A stretch of 64,000 nucleotides of DNA from Trema orientale. Taxonomy: Eukaryota; Streptophyta; Magnoliopsida; Rosales; Cannabaceae. Made by a program: the position numbers and the translations under genes. The stretch is from assembly GCA_002914845.1 (NCBI GenBank), contig JXTC01000084.1, positions 400,784 to 464,783 of the forward strand, in the 5' to 3' direction. The number at the start of each line of letters is the position of its first letter. Within the stretch, counting starts at the first letter, position 1. Below the pieces are notes generated by a model. That model searched no databases and had not been told where the DNA came from. It saw nothing but the letters and a program-made list of their open reading frames with translations. Of this stretch, positions 1 to 13,716 are shown piece by piece.

Positions 1-1975
1 CCTGATTTAACTGAGTATTCCCCAGATTTATGAAAGTGCCAAACTAAAGAATCTGGAGTAGGCCCAATACTCAACGGTATAGCTAAGATATCGTTCCAAT
101 CTACCGGTAGAAAAAGATGTTTAATAAATGCATAATTCTATGTACCTGGGCTATCAATAAGGTCAGAAACACGCAACTCATCATCAAAAGTAGGAGTAAT
201 GGGTTTGAAAAAGCTCGGCGTTGGAAGCCACGGATCATGAAATACCCAAATTGAAAGTCCATTACCTACCCTCCAGTGAAGGCCCTTGACAAGAAGATCT
301 CTCTCCCATAAGATACTCTTCCATAACCATGAGCTGCTATTTTTATCTTGCGCCTCTAGAAAGTGGGTAGAGAAAAAATATTTCCCTTGTAATATACGTG
401 CTACTAGGGGTTGAGGATGTTTTATAAGCTACCAAGACTGCTTTGCTACTAACAATTGGTTGAAGAGACCAATATCTCAAAAGCCTAGACCACCCAATGA
501 CTTTAGTTTACATATTGTATCCCACTTTATCCAAGGTACCCTCCTTTTTTCATCATTTGTATCCCACCAAAAGTTTAAGAAGAATGATCGAATCTCCTTG
601 CAGAGGCAATCAGGAAGTTTAAATATGCTCATGATGTATATGGGGATAGATTGCGAAACTGCCTTGATAAGAATTTTCCTTCCTCCTGAAGAGAAGAGCC
701 CTCTCCTGCAGCTTTGAACTCTCTTTCGAATGCACTCAAGGATATGTTCAAAGTTTGTGCACTTATTCCTACCGACCACCGATGGAAGACCAAGATACGA
801 TCATGCGACTATACTAAAATGAGACCTAGAATTTGTAAAATAGCCTGAGTAGTAGAAATATCAGTTTTTGGACTAAGAGTAATTACAGATTTCTCCAAGT
901 TGATTTTCTAACCCGAGGCCCTCTCATACCGTGAGAGAATTCTGTGGAGAGTTTCTACATCCTGAGTAGTAGCACGAGCAAACACCAAACTATCATCTGC
1001 AAAGAATAAGTGGCTTATTCGAGGACTGTATTTGGCACATCGAAAGCCCAGGAGATTGTTATCAGCCTCAGCCTAATGAATCAAAGATGAGAACGTCTCT
1101 ACGCACATTAGGAAAAGGTAGGGGAATAATAGACATCCTTGGCGAAGACCCCTAGATGGTATGATATGACCTTCAGCTTTGCCATTCAAAACTACGAAAA
1201 AGGAGGATGTAGAAACACAATCTGTAACTCGATGCACCCAACGATTGCCAAAGCCCATATATATCATAAGAGACCATAAGAAGCCCTACTCCACCCTATC
1301 GTAAGCTTTACTCATGTCAAGCTTCAAAGCTATGAAACTTTTATAACTATTTGATCGACAACATAAGGAATGCAAGAACTCAAAGGCGATTATTGTATTA
1401 ATAGAAATTAGCCATCCTGGCACAAATGCACTTTGGTTCTTGGAAATAAGTGAGGGTAGCACCGCCTTCATTCTATTTGCCAAAACCTTAGTAATAATCT
1501 TGTAGATGTCGTTACAAAAGATTGTTGCTCTAAAATCTGGCACAGTCTCCAGATCTTTCTTTTTGAGAATAAGGACAATATGAGTAGAGTTGAGAGCTTT
1601 AACTGATGATCCTTCGTTGAGCACACTCAGACAAACTCTGCAAATACTTCCACCAACCATATTCCAATGCTTCTGGTAGAAAATAGCGAGAAATCCATCA
1701 GGTCCTGGTGCCTTGGTCCCCACCATTTGAAAGAGAGCTATTTTGTTATCTTCTGAAGTAAAGGGGGAATCAAGGTATTCAGCCATTGCTGGAGATATAA
1801 TTTTGATTACTGCATTGATAATCCTCTGCGACTCCTCCATACTCGGTTGAGATGACTGAAAAATAGTACCAAAATAATCTTCCACAATTCTGACCAAGGC
1901 CTCCTTTGCTTCCTTCCAGACGCCTGAATTAAGAGACTCAAGGATAATTGACTTAATTTGTCACTAAGGTAGAGA
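1..1975 (-). mobile_element. Decayed LINE (non-LTR retrotransposon), reverse transcriptase part
   Basis: Read on the minus strand, broken frames give the order expected of a plant L1-type ORF2. Positions 1897-1286 carry the reverse transcriptase start, with a motif like APGPDGF, then LDMSKAYDRVE. Positions 1267-1073 carry GLRQG and a PYLF motif. Positions 779-477 carry the post-RT segment with KAVSQSIPIYIMS, FWW and LGGLGF. From about 400 down to 1 the zf-RVT-like region continues and leaves the window. The endonuclease part is absent, so the copy is 5'-truncated near 1960-1975. In-frame stops and frame changes between the pieces show it is dead. The assignment to the LINE class is firm; the exact 5' breakpoint is approximate. 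Confidence 0.85.
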
Positions 1976-4900
1976 TTGTTGGACATGGCTCAAACGTAAG
2001 TTTACCATAAGACTTTAATTAGTTGGGCCCAGGGCTAAAAACCATACTGGTTTCCCTTTATTGCATTTACTCGGTGGCTATGGATTATATGGCATATATA
2101 TATATGCCTTTATCTTTAGGTTAATATTGGCGGTAACCTTTGGGGTCAGTCGTTCCATGCAAGCAACGGTAAGAGTGATTTAAAGAGCCGCTTGAGGTGC
2201 GTGCAATCGTTTGATATAATGCAGCTGCACCTTTTTTATTTTAGGAGCCGTACTGTTTATATTCGGTATATACTTTATTTTCCTGTTAATACACATTGAT
2301 ATTTTCATATTTTCTCTCCTTTGAGTGAGCCCCTAATTTCGTAAGCTGGAGTGAAAATACGATTCCTGATATGTTTGTACGAACAAGAGACTTATGATAT
2401 TTTACATTTTTAATTAGTTATTATGAGCAATCTTTCATTTTATTTCATGAATAAAATATTCGTGATATATTCCCGACTCAATTCTATGAAGCTTTATTTT
2501 CCTTATCATGATTGGTTTTAGTTGAATTAATTAATGTGCTTAGTCTTATAATTAATTAATTTTAAACTATTCTGATGATCTTCTATTTAGAATAAGCTTT
2601 TGTTGTATAAATATATATAGATTAATCTGTATGTTTTGAAATGTGTAAATAAACAATTTTTTTTAATAGGAATAAATAAACAATTAATAGAAGAAAATGT
2701 TGCAATTAGAATCAGGGTTAAATATTACCATTAACACGTCCAAGCCCAAAGTTTTAAAGAGGCTCAATGACCCATTATTATTAATGGCAGACTTATAAAT
2801 AATTAGAAGGGGGGAAAAAAAAAAAAAGGAGGATTGCATGCATTCTTGTATGCCCAAGTCAGACCATCTTCTCTTCTTCTATATGCTTCCTTCATGTAGC
2901 CTCTTCATTCTCTCTCTCCACTCATGATTTCCATTGAATAAAGCTTGCATCTCTTTCCATTTCTCTTCCTCTTCTTCTTCCAACTCAAAAACCTCAGCTC
3001 TTTTTTTTCTCTCTTTAAAATCCCAAGTCCGTATCCACCCAAAAGACTCTAGAAAATTCCCAATTTCTTTATCAAATCTTTGTGAAGTGATTTAAGAACA
3101 TAAGTTCCATAGTAATCAATGTATGATATTTAATTTGCTATGTTTTAATCCTCAAAATTATGATTTTAGATGTCTATTTGGATGATGTTTGTTGTATGAC
3201 TAATCTAGTTTTGTTACTTTCAATGAGTTACAAGCATACTTGAGTAATTTTATTTTCTCTTGGCTATTTAAGCTTTATCAGTCTTTATGTTTCTAGTTTT
3301 ATTACTTTGTCATTAAAAATCATATTTATATAAGAATCATATATAATATGAAAAACTTGATCTTAACATGCAAATTTCAAGTTGTTGTTTTCTTAGCTTT
3401 GAATAAATGATAAAAATTTTACATGAGTTTTTCTAGCTAATTAAATCTAGGTTTAAAGTATGTAATCCTAGGTTCGTTAGTTTATTTAAGAGGACCAAGA
3501 TGTCCTAAAACTAAGTGGTATATGATTTACTAAGAAATTTTGAAATTTGTTTTATTACTAAAAAATTATTTTGATATTTTAATTTTGAGCAATTAGTATA
3601 TTTGCATCTCTTGTGAATTAATTGACTTTTATTTTTAAAAACTACTTTAACAGTGTAAAATATCTTTTTAAGAGTCATGTAGGACTTTGAATCGCTCAAA
3701 AATTATATATTTAGAGAGAGATTTGAATTTTTCATATTGATAGTCAAAACTGCTAGTTTCTACCCGAGGCAAATTTTTTTGGTCTTTATTACAAACCCTT
3801 TTATGACCCCTAAATAATTTTGAAATATGTCATATTATATCTCTAAAGATATCGCTAGTTTTATATGTCACTGATTTCATAATTTTTTCAACTCTCTAGA
3901 ATAAATTATCACTTTTCTACTATACTATGTCTGGTTTAGAAAATTCTGAGTACCTTGAATCCGAGAATAAATATTAATGTGAGTTTAATTGTATCTTTAG
4001 TTTTGGGTCTTATTAATTATTAGGTGGTATGGTTAACAACCTAAACAAGATCTAAATTTAAAAGAAAATCCCCAATTTCTTGATATAGTTAAAAGATCCT
4101 AAGTGACATACTAGACTTAAAATATTGAAAGTAGTGTGCTTGAGTTCTTGATTAAAACTAATGGACTGATTGTATTAGTTAATTTAATTAATTATGTTAA
4201 TCTAAATAATTCCTTTATTGTAAATAAAGTTAGGTTAGGATTTGAGAAAGTTAGTAATTGAGTTTGTTTGTTAGCAAGTATATGTGCTTATTTGAGTTTA
4301 ATTGTCTCTTGATTAAGCTTACATTTCTTAAGAGAGAAACTTGTCAAGATCATAGAAGTATCATTAGTATCTTACGTTCTATTTTAACTCAGTTATGTGT
4401 ATCTATGTGACGTTTTTTACTATGTAAATTAGTGAATAGCTCAAGTAGGAATGAGTGAGGTCTTAAAGATATTCGTGCCAATATATTTTCTTTTTTGGTA
4501 AGTAAAGACACAATTACAATATATCATAAATTATTTTTTTTTTTTTAAAATGGACGAAAAAAAGCATTTTAAAAGAAGAAATCAGCATTCCAAAAATACT
4601 ATAATTTTCAGTTGTCCTTTCAAAAGGAAAATTTTAAATATTGATATTCAAAAATGACATTTGTTGTAGTATACTTGTAATTATTGTGTATGTGTAGTAT
4701 TTTTATAATATGTTTGTTTTCTGAAGTAAAACTGTTAAAAAATCTTTAATTAACTAGTGTATATCTCATTATGGCATATATGTAGTACCATATTTATAAT
4801 TAATTATTTGATAATATAGATGTCCATAACAAGCTACATCGAGTATTTATTTAAAAAATGTCTATTTTTCACTTTAATTTAAGAAATGGCCTCTTTTTTA

Positions 4901-5611
4901 CATATTTAACAAATTTCCAATTTCTCCATCATTTTTTTTTTCCAAAAAAATGGACGTTTTTTTATAGTAGATCAATTTTTTGTTGTATCATTTAATTAGT
5001 AAATCAGTATGTATTAACATATCAATTTTATATCAGTGTATCATTTTTTTTTATTAATATATCAATTTCATATCAGTATATCAATTATTATATACTAGTA
5101 TGGCCTATTTTGGATTGATTCTAAATGCTACTTTTAGCTTTTAAAAGCAGTTTAATTTTTTACAAAAAAAGGGAGGGAAATGGGAGGTGTTTGCAAGTTC
5201 TTACTTTTGGTCAGTAAATTTTAAAAATTTCTGTGTAATCAATAGTTTAAGCAGGATTTGAGAAACAATATAAGAGTTATTTTTATAAATCTTATTCTAT
5301 TGAATAAAATTCTTAAAATGTCATCCTAAAGCAAATATAGCATATAATTTACCGAACACTTAGATACTGTTTTTAAAAATACTTGTTGCTCACAACTGCT
5401 TGTTGCTCACAATACAAATTCAGCGTGCAACTGCAATAGAATAAAATAATATCAAACTGGTCCTATATTAATTTTATTTTTAAGTTTATCACAGTGTAAG
5501 ATTTTTATAAACTAACAAATTTACATAAATTCAAAAACTGATATATTTTAGCTTATTTTGATTAACTAGGCCATTTTGCAAAATTTTTTGATAAATTTGA
5601 TTATATTTTTA
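1976..5611. other. AT-rich intergenic DNA, no gene recognised
   Basis: No open reading frame here has protein character. Around 2793-3010 there is a TATA-like ATAAATA, then a CT-rich tract resembling a plant promoter and 5' leader, but no coding exon follows. It could be a relic promoter or an unannotated noncoding transcript. Positions 4980-5105 contain short AT-rich phrases (such as TAAATCAGTATG) that recur at 8255-8335, indicating a dispersed repeat. Confidence 0.6.
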
Positions 5612-5781
5612 GGGGAGGGCTACAGTAGGGGCGCCCCTACGTAAGGCCACCCTTTATACACCGTTTGATAGAAATCTGTGGGGAATAACAGGAATCTGTT
5701 GGGAATCTGTTTATACACAGATTCCCATCAAACGGTGTATAGACAGGGCCCTACGCAGGGACGCCCCTGCTGTAGACGCGC
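5612..5781. mobile_element. MITE with 9-bp target duplication (Mutator-like)
   Basis: A 170-bp foldback element. Its left arm includes CTACAGTAGGGGCGCCCCT and its right arm ends with AGGGACGCCCCTGCTGTAG, the near-perfect reverse complement. A second inner pair is CCGTTTGAT / ATCAAACGG. It is flanked by an exact 9-bp direct repeat, ATATTTTTA, at 5603-5611 and 5782-5790. Nine-base duplications are characteristic of Mutator-like transposons, so a MULE-derived MITE is inferred. It has no coding capacity and lies about 1 kb upstream of the NPF start codon. Confidence 0.75.
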
Positions 5782-5805
5782 ATATTTTTAATAGTGTTTG
5801 AAAAA

Positions 5806-6172
5806 TATAGGCCCCGTTTGTTTCAACCATTCCATTCCATTGAAATGGAAAATCCATTTGAATGTGTGTTTGTTTCAACAATTCAGTTTTTCCATTCAAA
5901 TGATCTTTTAGAATGTGTGTTTGTTTCAACAATTCAGTTTTTCTATTCAAATGGTCCATCCGAAAAGTTAACCATTGGAATGATTTTTTTGTGTCTTGAA
6001 TGAGAATGGAGGGGAGGAGGTGTTTTTGAATGGTCCACTCCAATGCTTTCATTCTAATTACAACACATTCCACTATTTTTTCCATTCAAATGTCTTCCAT
6101 TCCAATTATAATCCATTCTACAATTTCCATTCAAATACACACATTCAAATAGGCGAACCAAACGGGCCTATA
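5806..6172. mobile_element. MITE with TATAGGCCC termini
   Basis: The left end reads TATAGGCCCCGTTTGTTT and the right end reads AACCAAACGGGCCTATA, which form imperfect terminal inverted repeats. The interior is made of repeats of CCATTCAAATG and its complement. A phrase of about 54 bp beginning GAATGTGTGTTTGTTTC occurs twice in tandem (from about 5859 and 5912). Termini of the GGCC..GTTTGGTT type are common among plant Harbinger- or hAT-derived MITEs; the superfamily cannot be fixed because the flanking duplication is ambiguous (TA or TAT). The open frames across it are fortuitous. Confidence 0.65.
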
Positions 6173-6629
6173 GTCATTTCTTAAACTTGAACTTTAGTAA
6201 GGAAAGCCCATAAATACCTATTTTGTAAAATATATTTCTATAAATACCTATTTTTTATTATATTTTTTTTCAAGAATACATGTTTTTAATACATTTTTGA
6301 GAAATGTATATCACAAATATTGTATACATAAAGTATATATTATAGTATACATTTCATGAATAAAAATTATACCTGAAAATCGGTACACATTTCAAAATAT
6401 ATACAATAAATGAAATTTACACTATAAGTGTAGACGATAGATAAAAATTTACATTGCAAATGTATACCCCAAAAATTTGTATTTTTGGACTAAAATAAAA
6501 ATAAAAAGAAAAGTGAGTATGTGTGAAATATAAGTAACAAAAATGGATTGTGGGTGTAAATCTCAAATTCGGTCATTTCGCTAGGAAGACCATTAAAATA
6601 TTCTAACATTTATGAACCCCACATCTCTT

Positions 6630-6637
6630 ATATAATA
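6630..6637 (+). promoter_or_regulatory. Probable TATA box of the NPF gene
   Basis: TATATAAT lies about 135 bp upstream of the NPF start codon at 6768. A second TA-rich stretch at 6662-6689 is a TA microsatellite and could also serve. The choice between them is inference. Confidence 0.45.
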
Positions 6638-6767
6638 GGTAGTAATTCTATTTTCGTTTTGTGTATATATATATATATATGTATATATAGTGCTCTTTCA
6701 AAAAACAGAAGGAAAAAAGTTCGTCTATATACAGTCGCTTTACTACTTTTGAATTCGAAGCAAGAAA

Positions 6768-9700
6768 ATGGAGTCAGATAACAAGAACATGGCCGCTGCA
6801 AATGACGAGATTGTTGAGAAAAAGATGACCAAGGAAAAGAAGCTCGGAGGCACGAGAACAATGCCATTCATTTTTGGTATGTCCTTACATTTATTTACAT
6901 CTACAAATATGTATTAGTTTTGTTTTTCTTTTTTTTTTTTTTTTCTGCGTTTCAACTTAGCTTGGGTACCGTTAAATTTCGTAATTTTATTGGAGTTTTC
7001 AGCTATATATTCCAAATAGATATATACACATATATATGTTTATGTACGAAGGAACGTAATTGATATGTATTTCTGGTGATAGGATCTAAATGTTTCAAGA
7101 AGATTCATTAATTCCCTAAGAAAAGAGTGTATGGTCTCGATAACTCGAGGGTTATTGAAGTTTTATACCAAAAAAAAAAAAGAGTAAAAAATTTGACCAG
7201 TGAATATGTATTAAGTGCTTGTGAAATTGTTTTGATCCACCAATTAATGATCTTATATATGAAAAGAAAAAGATGGAGTTATAATTTCTTTGACTGATGA
7301 GATCTTGATGCTTGATATCTTGAGTAATGACACTGCTTGAGCAAGGAAGTCTAGTTTTCTTTTGATTTTGGCTTCATGATGCTGCTGCTGCTGCTTCTTC
7401 TTCTTCTTTTTTTGTTTTTTGTTTCTTTTTTTTTTTAATGCAAATTACCTCTAGTTCGATGTTTATAGTTCAGTTGGGAAATTCTTTCAAAAAAAAAAAA
7501 AAAATCAGTTGGGAACTATATTAATTAATGGACTATTATTGTTATCACTTATAAACATGGAGCAAATCAGCAATATCTAATATTTTAAAGTTCATAGAAA
7601 GGAACAACATCGTTGGTGCTTGTCATATCGGACAATAAAAAAGTAGATAACAAATATGAAGTTTGAAGAAAGTGTTTCTGGGGCAGTAACATTTGGGGAT
7701 AGCATGGACTGGGCCGTTAAGACCTAAATTTTGTTATTTTCCTTCTTTAGGAAAAAAAAAATTATATTTTGTTCATCTCTCTTTTTTTTTTTTTTTTTTT
7801 TGGGGAAAAGGTTATTCATCTCTTTATGATTACTCTATAATCTATTCTTAGACCTAAATCCTTGCATTATGTTTTCTAAGAAAAAAGTCCAAATTTTCTG
7901 ACTATTTTTTTTTTAGTCAATTCATATCTAACGAGTTATCGATAGACGTTGAATAAAAATAATAGTTATATATAAAACTAATTAGAAAATTTTAAATTTT
8001 AAATAATGTGTTGCAGTTAAATGATTGAATCTGATTTTGGGAATAAAAATGTATAGCAAAATAAAATATACATATATTATTTTTAAAAGATAATAAATAA
8101 TAAGTTTGAACAATATGATTCTCGGCCAGTTACACTTGGGGAAAGCATGGACAGGCCCCTTTATGACCTAAATACTCTTTTTAGTATTTACAATAATACA
8201 TTATTTATTAAATTTCTGTTTTTATATTATTTTTTGCAAAATAACTGTTTTTAGTAGATTAATTTTTATATCAATTTTATTAGTAAATCAGTATGCATTA
8301 GTATATTAATTTTATATCAGTAGGTCAATTTTCTTTGGACTAATTAGTTCCTACCTTTTATGTTTTCTACATACAAAAGTAATGTTATAAGGTACTTGTT
8401 CTGTTCGACAATGCCCACTAATAGAGTTATAGGACTTATCAAAATTTATATGTAGGTCTTTCATATGTTTAGCATGTGTGTTTGCTTAGCACAACATTTG
8501 TTTCCTTAAGGATTTCTCTTTTTGTGAAGAATCCGAATTCTTTGTCTAATTTTTTTTGTTAAAGATTTATAAAATTATTCACAAATAATTCTAACTTGTA
8601 TGTAATATTTGTTATCTATCAACTTATTGAACATAAATTCAGATTTGAGAATTAGATGGAGGATTTAAGTTATTAAGCAAAATGTATACTTATCTAGTAG
8701 TAAGCTTTCAATAATATTCCCTAATTAGCGCCAGATTGGATGCAAACAAAAGAAATAGGAAATTTGGTTTTATATGGTAAATTTTTAAAAAAAAAATTGA
8801 AAAATTCTGGATCTGTTTAGAATAATGCTACTTTTAAAACGATTTAGAAAAATATCTATATTTACCAATTGATGGAGACTTGAAGTAACTAAATTAGTTA
8901 CCTCAAGTAACTCAATTGGTTACCCAATTATTCCGATTAGTTATCTTTAGTACTTTTGAAAAATACCTAATTTTTGAAGAAAAAGTGGTATATTTTTATA
9001 TATTTTTTAAAAATAGTAATTTTCAAATAAACTTTTAGGAAAATTATATTTTTCTTAATAATTCTGAGATTTTTCAAATAATTCATACTATTCGGGATTT
9101 TTCAGTTTTTTGGACTTTAGGCCTGGATTTCTATAGGAAGCCTAATACAGTTTCTTTATTTGCATATATTAAGTAACATGAATTGCAACAAAAATTGGAT
9201 ACAGAGGATGTAAGTTATTGCACAAGATGCTATACATGTATTAAGTTAGCTTCACTAATATTATTTTGGGCAAGATTTTGTGCGAGCAATTCATAGACAA
9301 TTTCTTATTTTTACTTGAGCGGAACGAACACATTTAGGAGAAATTAGGCCGTACACAGCATTTCTGGAAAAGAATTTGAAAAATATAGTGAGTCAGCCTT
9401 TTTTTCAATTTCTGTACCGCTTTTTAAAATGGTTATTAGTTACTAGTTATCAGTTATCAGTTTTTTTAAAATTTTAAATGCCTTTCTGAGTATTAATTAC
9501 CAGTGTTCGAAAACTGGTTACCGATTACTAGTTACTATTTTAAAAATAATATTTTTCTAAAAATTATGTAAACATGGTATTTTTTTAGAAAAAAATGTGC
9601 TACGGAGGATTGAGAAAAGCTGACCACTGTATTTTTGTAAATTCTTTTTTGTTTTGTACGTAAAAAGTCTTAGAAACCCATACATTTACTTTAACATTCG

Positions 9701-12700
9701 GTTTTGTGGCAGCAAATGAAATATGTGATAGATTCGGAAACACTGGCTTCCAAGCCAACATGATCACATATCTTACCCAAGAGCTCAACTTGCCGCTGGT
9801 GAAGGCCTCCAACATCCTCACCAACTTTGACGGCACCACCAACTTCACGCCGATCATCGGTGCCCTCATTGCCGACTCCTTTGCCGGCCGCTTTTGGACC
9901 ATCACCATTGGCTCCATCATCTATGAACTGGTATATTGCTTCGTAATTATTGCTTGTGCGTATCATATAATACAAGATTAAGATGATTAAAACTAGAGTA
10001 CTTTTGCAAACGGCCGTTTTTAAAGACCATTTTAAAATGTGTCCATTTTTTTATTACTAAATAACCATATTTGTTTCAACTTTCAAACTGAATATACTCA
10101 TGCGTTTTTCTACTACATGTATTGGTATTATTAATTTTATATTGCATATACATATAATTAGTAGAGTTCTCAATTATTATCTCATATTTTTAATACCAAT
10201 ATATATGACGTGTGTGAGTTGTCATTAATAAATTTGGTGCATTGGAATTTACCATACATAAATTTTAACAATATTAACTAATTGAATAGTGATAACTCCC
10301 ATACCATGACTGTTAGTATTGAAAAGTGTGGATAATAATTAGAGTTCCCAACATTATACTAAATTTGGTGTGTGTATATATATATTAGGAACTGAGTACA
10401 ATAGGGATTATTTTTATTCTTAATTTATCCATATGGAAATCAATTTTGACATTTTAATTTCAATCTAATGGTTACAATTAAATACGTTGAAACAAATTCT
10501 AATGTGAATTAAATGAGAGCATTTATTTTTACAATCATTAGATTGAAATCTAATGGTCAAAATTAAATTCTCTATTAGTAGGGAATAAAAGAAATCCTTA
10601 CTATATTGGCTCCCATATATATGTATATATACTAAAATTAAAATACTAAAAAAATAAGGACATCTTCTTAGCCAATATATATATAAGCAATATATATTTA
10701 TAAGAGGAGATTATACATGTAAAAGAAATAATAGAATTTGATATTGCATTAATAATAAAATATAATAATTAATACATATTCACAATGTGAAAACATAATA
10801 AATTTATAATATAACTGTCACGGCCGAAAGGACAAAGCGATGACATTTTAGTGATTTAGGTGAAAATATATCAAGGTTTGATACAAGATATAACTTGAGG
10901 ACATAACTTGCAAAATTCAAACAATTAACACACTCAAACATAGATATATGGGCCTATAATCCTTTACCAAATTCCACACTAAAGAAAATATTTCGTTAAA
11001 CTTGTCCATTTTGAAAGCACCTTTATTAGATTATAAGAAAAATCTAGTTAATTCATTTAAATATTAAGTTAGCAAGTCCTTAAGTTAGTTGAGATAAATT
11101 ATATGGGAAACAAGCCGAAATGTCTAAACCTAGTTTACAAATATTGGTCATAAATTAGAGTACTTGTAGTTTGAAAAATCAAGCTCTTAAAGAGCTTATA
11201 ATGTCCGATTATATATTAAATCCTCAATTAATAGGAAAATCACCCCTAATTTAAATTTCACAAATTGAAATCATTCATTAGACATAATGGTTGAAAACTA
11301 AGTACTTAAGAGTTTAAAAATGTCTATTTATAATTTTTCAAAATGTACTCACAAGCGCAAAGCCTTAATAATGGAGAAAAGTCCCTGATATATCCACTCA
11401 ACAATAACATTAGACTTGGCTAAACAATTAAAAATCGAAAAGAAATCTAACAAGGTATACACACCAACCACGGAATAGGAATAAGACTGTAAGCATAAAC
11501 CAAGCGACTAGTCTAGCTAATAAGACATCTATCATGATCAAATAAATACTTGAAAAGGGAGGAAAGAGGAGGGGTATGCTCAAGAACTCAATAGGATACC
11601 CTATTATCTTTTAGGAAAACCACTTAGTTCTGAAAATAAATGCATACTTAGTTATTATTAAAAAATAATTTATAAAACTTATGTATATCACAAACCAATA
11701 TGTACCAAAAACAAAATTAAAATAGTATAATCAAAAATTTATTATCCAGAAACCATAATGAAAAGCCATAGTGGGAAACTATAATCAAAACTGTAGTGAA
11801 AATACTATAATGCATATATCATAAATCAACCTATCCTATATCCTCACATCCTCTCATCACAAACCAGAATAACTCGTACTACGTGTACTAAGTACTCTCT
11901 ACCTGATACCTATCCCAGAAAACTGGAGGAACACTCATGTGTTTAATCCTACCGAACTAGAAGGACACCAAATGCCTACACCTGCCGAGTGGGGGTAATC
12001 AAAGGGTCTTGCATGGGTTTACGGGCTCTCACTGAAGGCGAGAGTAAAGGGCACATATTTAATACCACGATGTCTAAGATGGGCCTCATGTATGATCCTA
12101 TGGTATATGCAAAATATATAAAGAGGTACAAATAATTATGCAATGAGTGAACATTCTAGACATGCTCTGATTTTCAATTAAAAACTATTCTGTGCTCTTA
12201 AGAATTCGGCAACATAACGGTTGTATTTTAACCAATCCAAAAAAATAAAACTTACACAAAACTATCTAGAGCAGTCCACAATGTCTCATAATATCACAAT
12301 CTTTCAAAATAGTAGTTCAAAACAATTTGATTCAATATAATCTATAAGGTTCTAGAGTTTCACAACAAATCCAATTTTTATCAAAAATCAAAGAAAATAA
12401 GGTAATTGGATCCCCTACCTCAGCAAGATAACTATAGGGAGCTATCAAGTACTCGTGGTATTGTTGGACAATTGTTTGGAGGGTTCATAAGCGATTTTGA
12501 TTCTCGGTTCACTCTCTTTAAATTATCACTTTTCCAATAGAGCCTTGAATGGCAATTCTAAGATCATGGTTGCATTTCTAGCACCTAAACTAGTAAGAAT
12601 AGCTATATGGATTACTCAATTTGGTGTTGTACTGAAATGCGATCTATAGCATACAAAACTAGACAATTCTCGAGCTGTTCAAACTTGATTTGAGTGTCCG

Positions 12701-13678
12701 GCTACGACAACGACCAATATACATATGTCATTCTCATATTTTCACGAGTACATTCTAAGTATGACAATTATTCGACGATCCAACAATCGGATTAAAATTT
12801 GACTATATGAAACTTAACACCCAAAACAACTCAATGTATTCAAATTCAAACGGAGCAAAATCAAGTTACAAGACTCATACTACGTGAAAGCTCTTGTCGA
12901 GACAAAACCAAATGGCTCTGTCCCAAGCCTTAGGGTGGTAAGAGTTGATGGCGGCAGTGATTTGACTTCCAAAGCTCTTTTCCATCGTTGTTGGTGATCT
13001 AAGCTTCCTTCGATGACATAACTTCGACAGTTGAGCTTTCGAAGGGTGCTAAGTTGATCAAAGGTGGTGACCGCGCTCGAAAGTAGTCGGAGATGGCAGA
13101 AATGGGTTTGTTTGTCTAGGTTTGATAGACAAGAGAGAGAGAATGAGGGAGAAGTGAGAGAAAAAGATGGGTTACTATTGAGTGCGTGTCTCACACTAAG
13201 TTGACACCTGATTTGCAACTTGGTACATGGTCCTCAAATCTTCACACTTTCACGTACCCTCAAAAATTGCTGAATGGTCCCCATTTTTACAAACTTCCTT
13301 CAATTTAGTCCTAGATCGAATTTAACCAATTCCACCAATGTTTAATCCAAAAATTAGCAAAAAGACCAACTTTCCGTGTAAAAACATGGGTTTTGACAAT
13401 AACAAGATCAAAACACAAATTTCTTAAGAATAATGTAAACGTTGAGAAAAATAAAGAAATGCAAACTGAGGCTTGTGTTTAACACAATTTCTTAAAACAG
13501 ATTGACTGCTTCACCGCTAGTGCTTGAGGTTGATAAGCATATCTCCCTTAATAAGGGTTTGTATTAGAATTTAGGACACTCCAAAATTTAAAAGATATAA
13601 ATATCGTGAATTATTTAAATCTAAACTGATCACAAAAGTAGCGGCAACAACAACAACGACAACAATAACAACAACAAC

Positions 13679-13716
<38 letters not shown>

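Noticed and set aside
5711-6184. Open frames of 62-124 residues with repeated peptide phrases
   Set aside because: They are translations of the inverted and tandem repeats of two MITEs; no promoter or family match.
7381-7400. GATGCTGC phrase considered as a miR172-like site
   Set aside because: Only eight bases match, within a CTG microsatellite, and no foldback precursor is present.
9600-9975. Minus-strand frames of 94-106 residues opposite NPF exon 2
   Set aside because: Shadows of the conserved transporter exon; the plus strand carries clear NPF motifs with proper splice sites.
12880-13218. 112-residue minus-strand frame in NPF intron 2
   Set aside because: Lies inside the solo LTR, Ser/Leu-rich, no domain recognisable.
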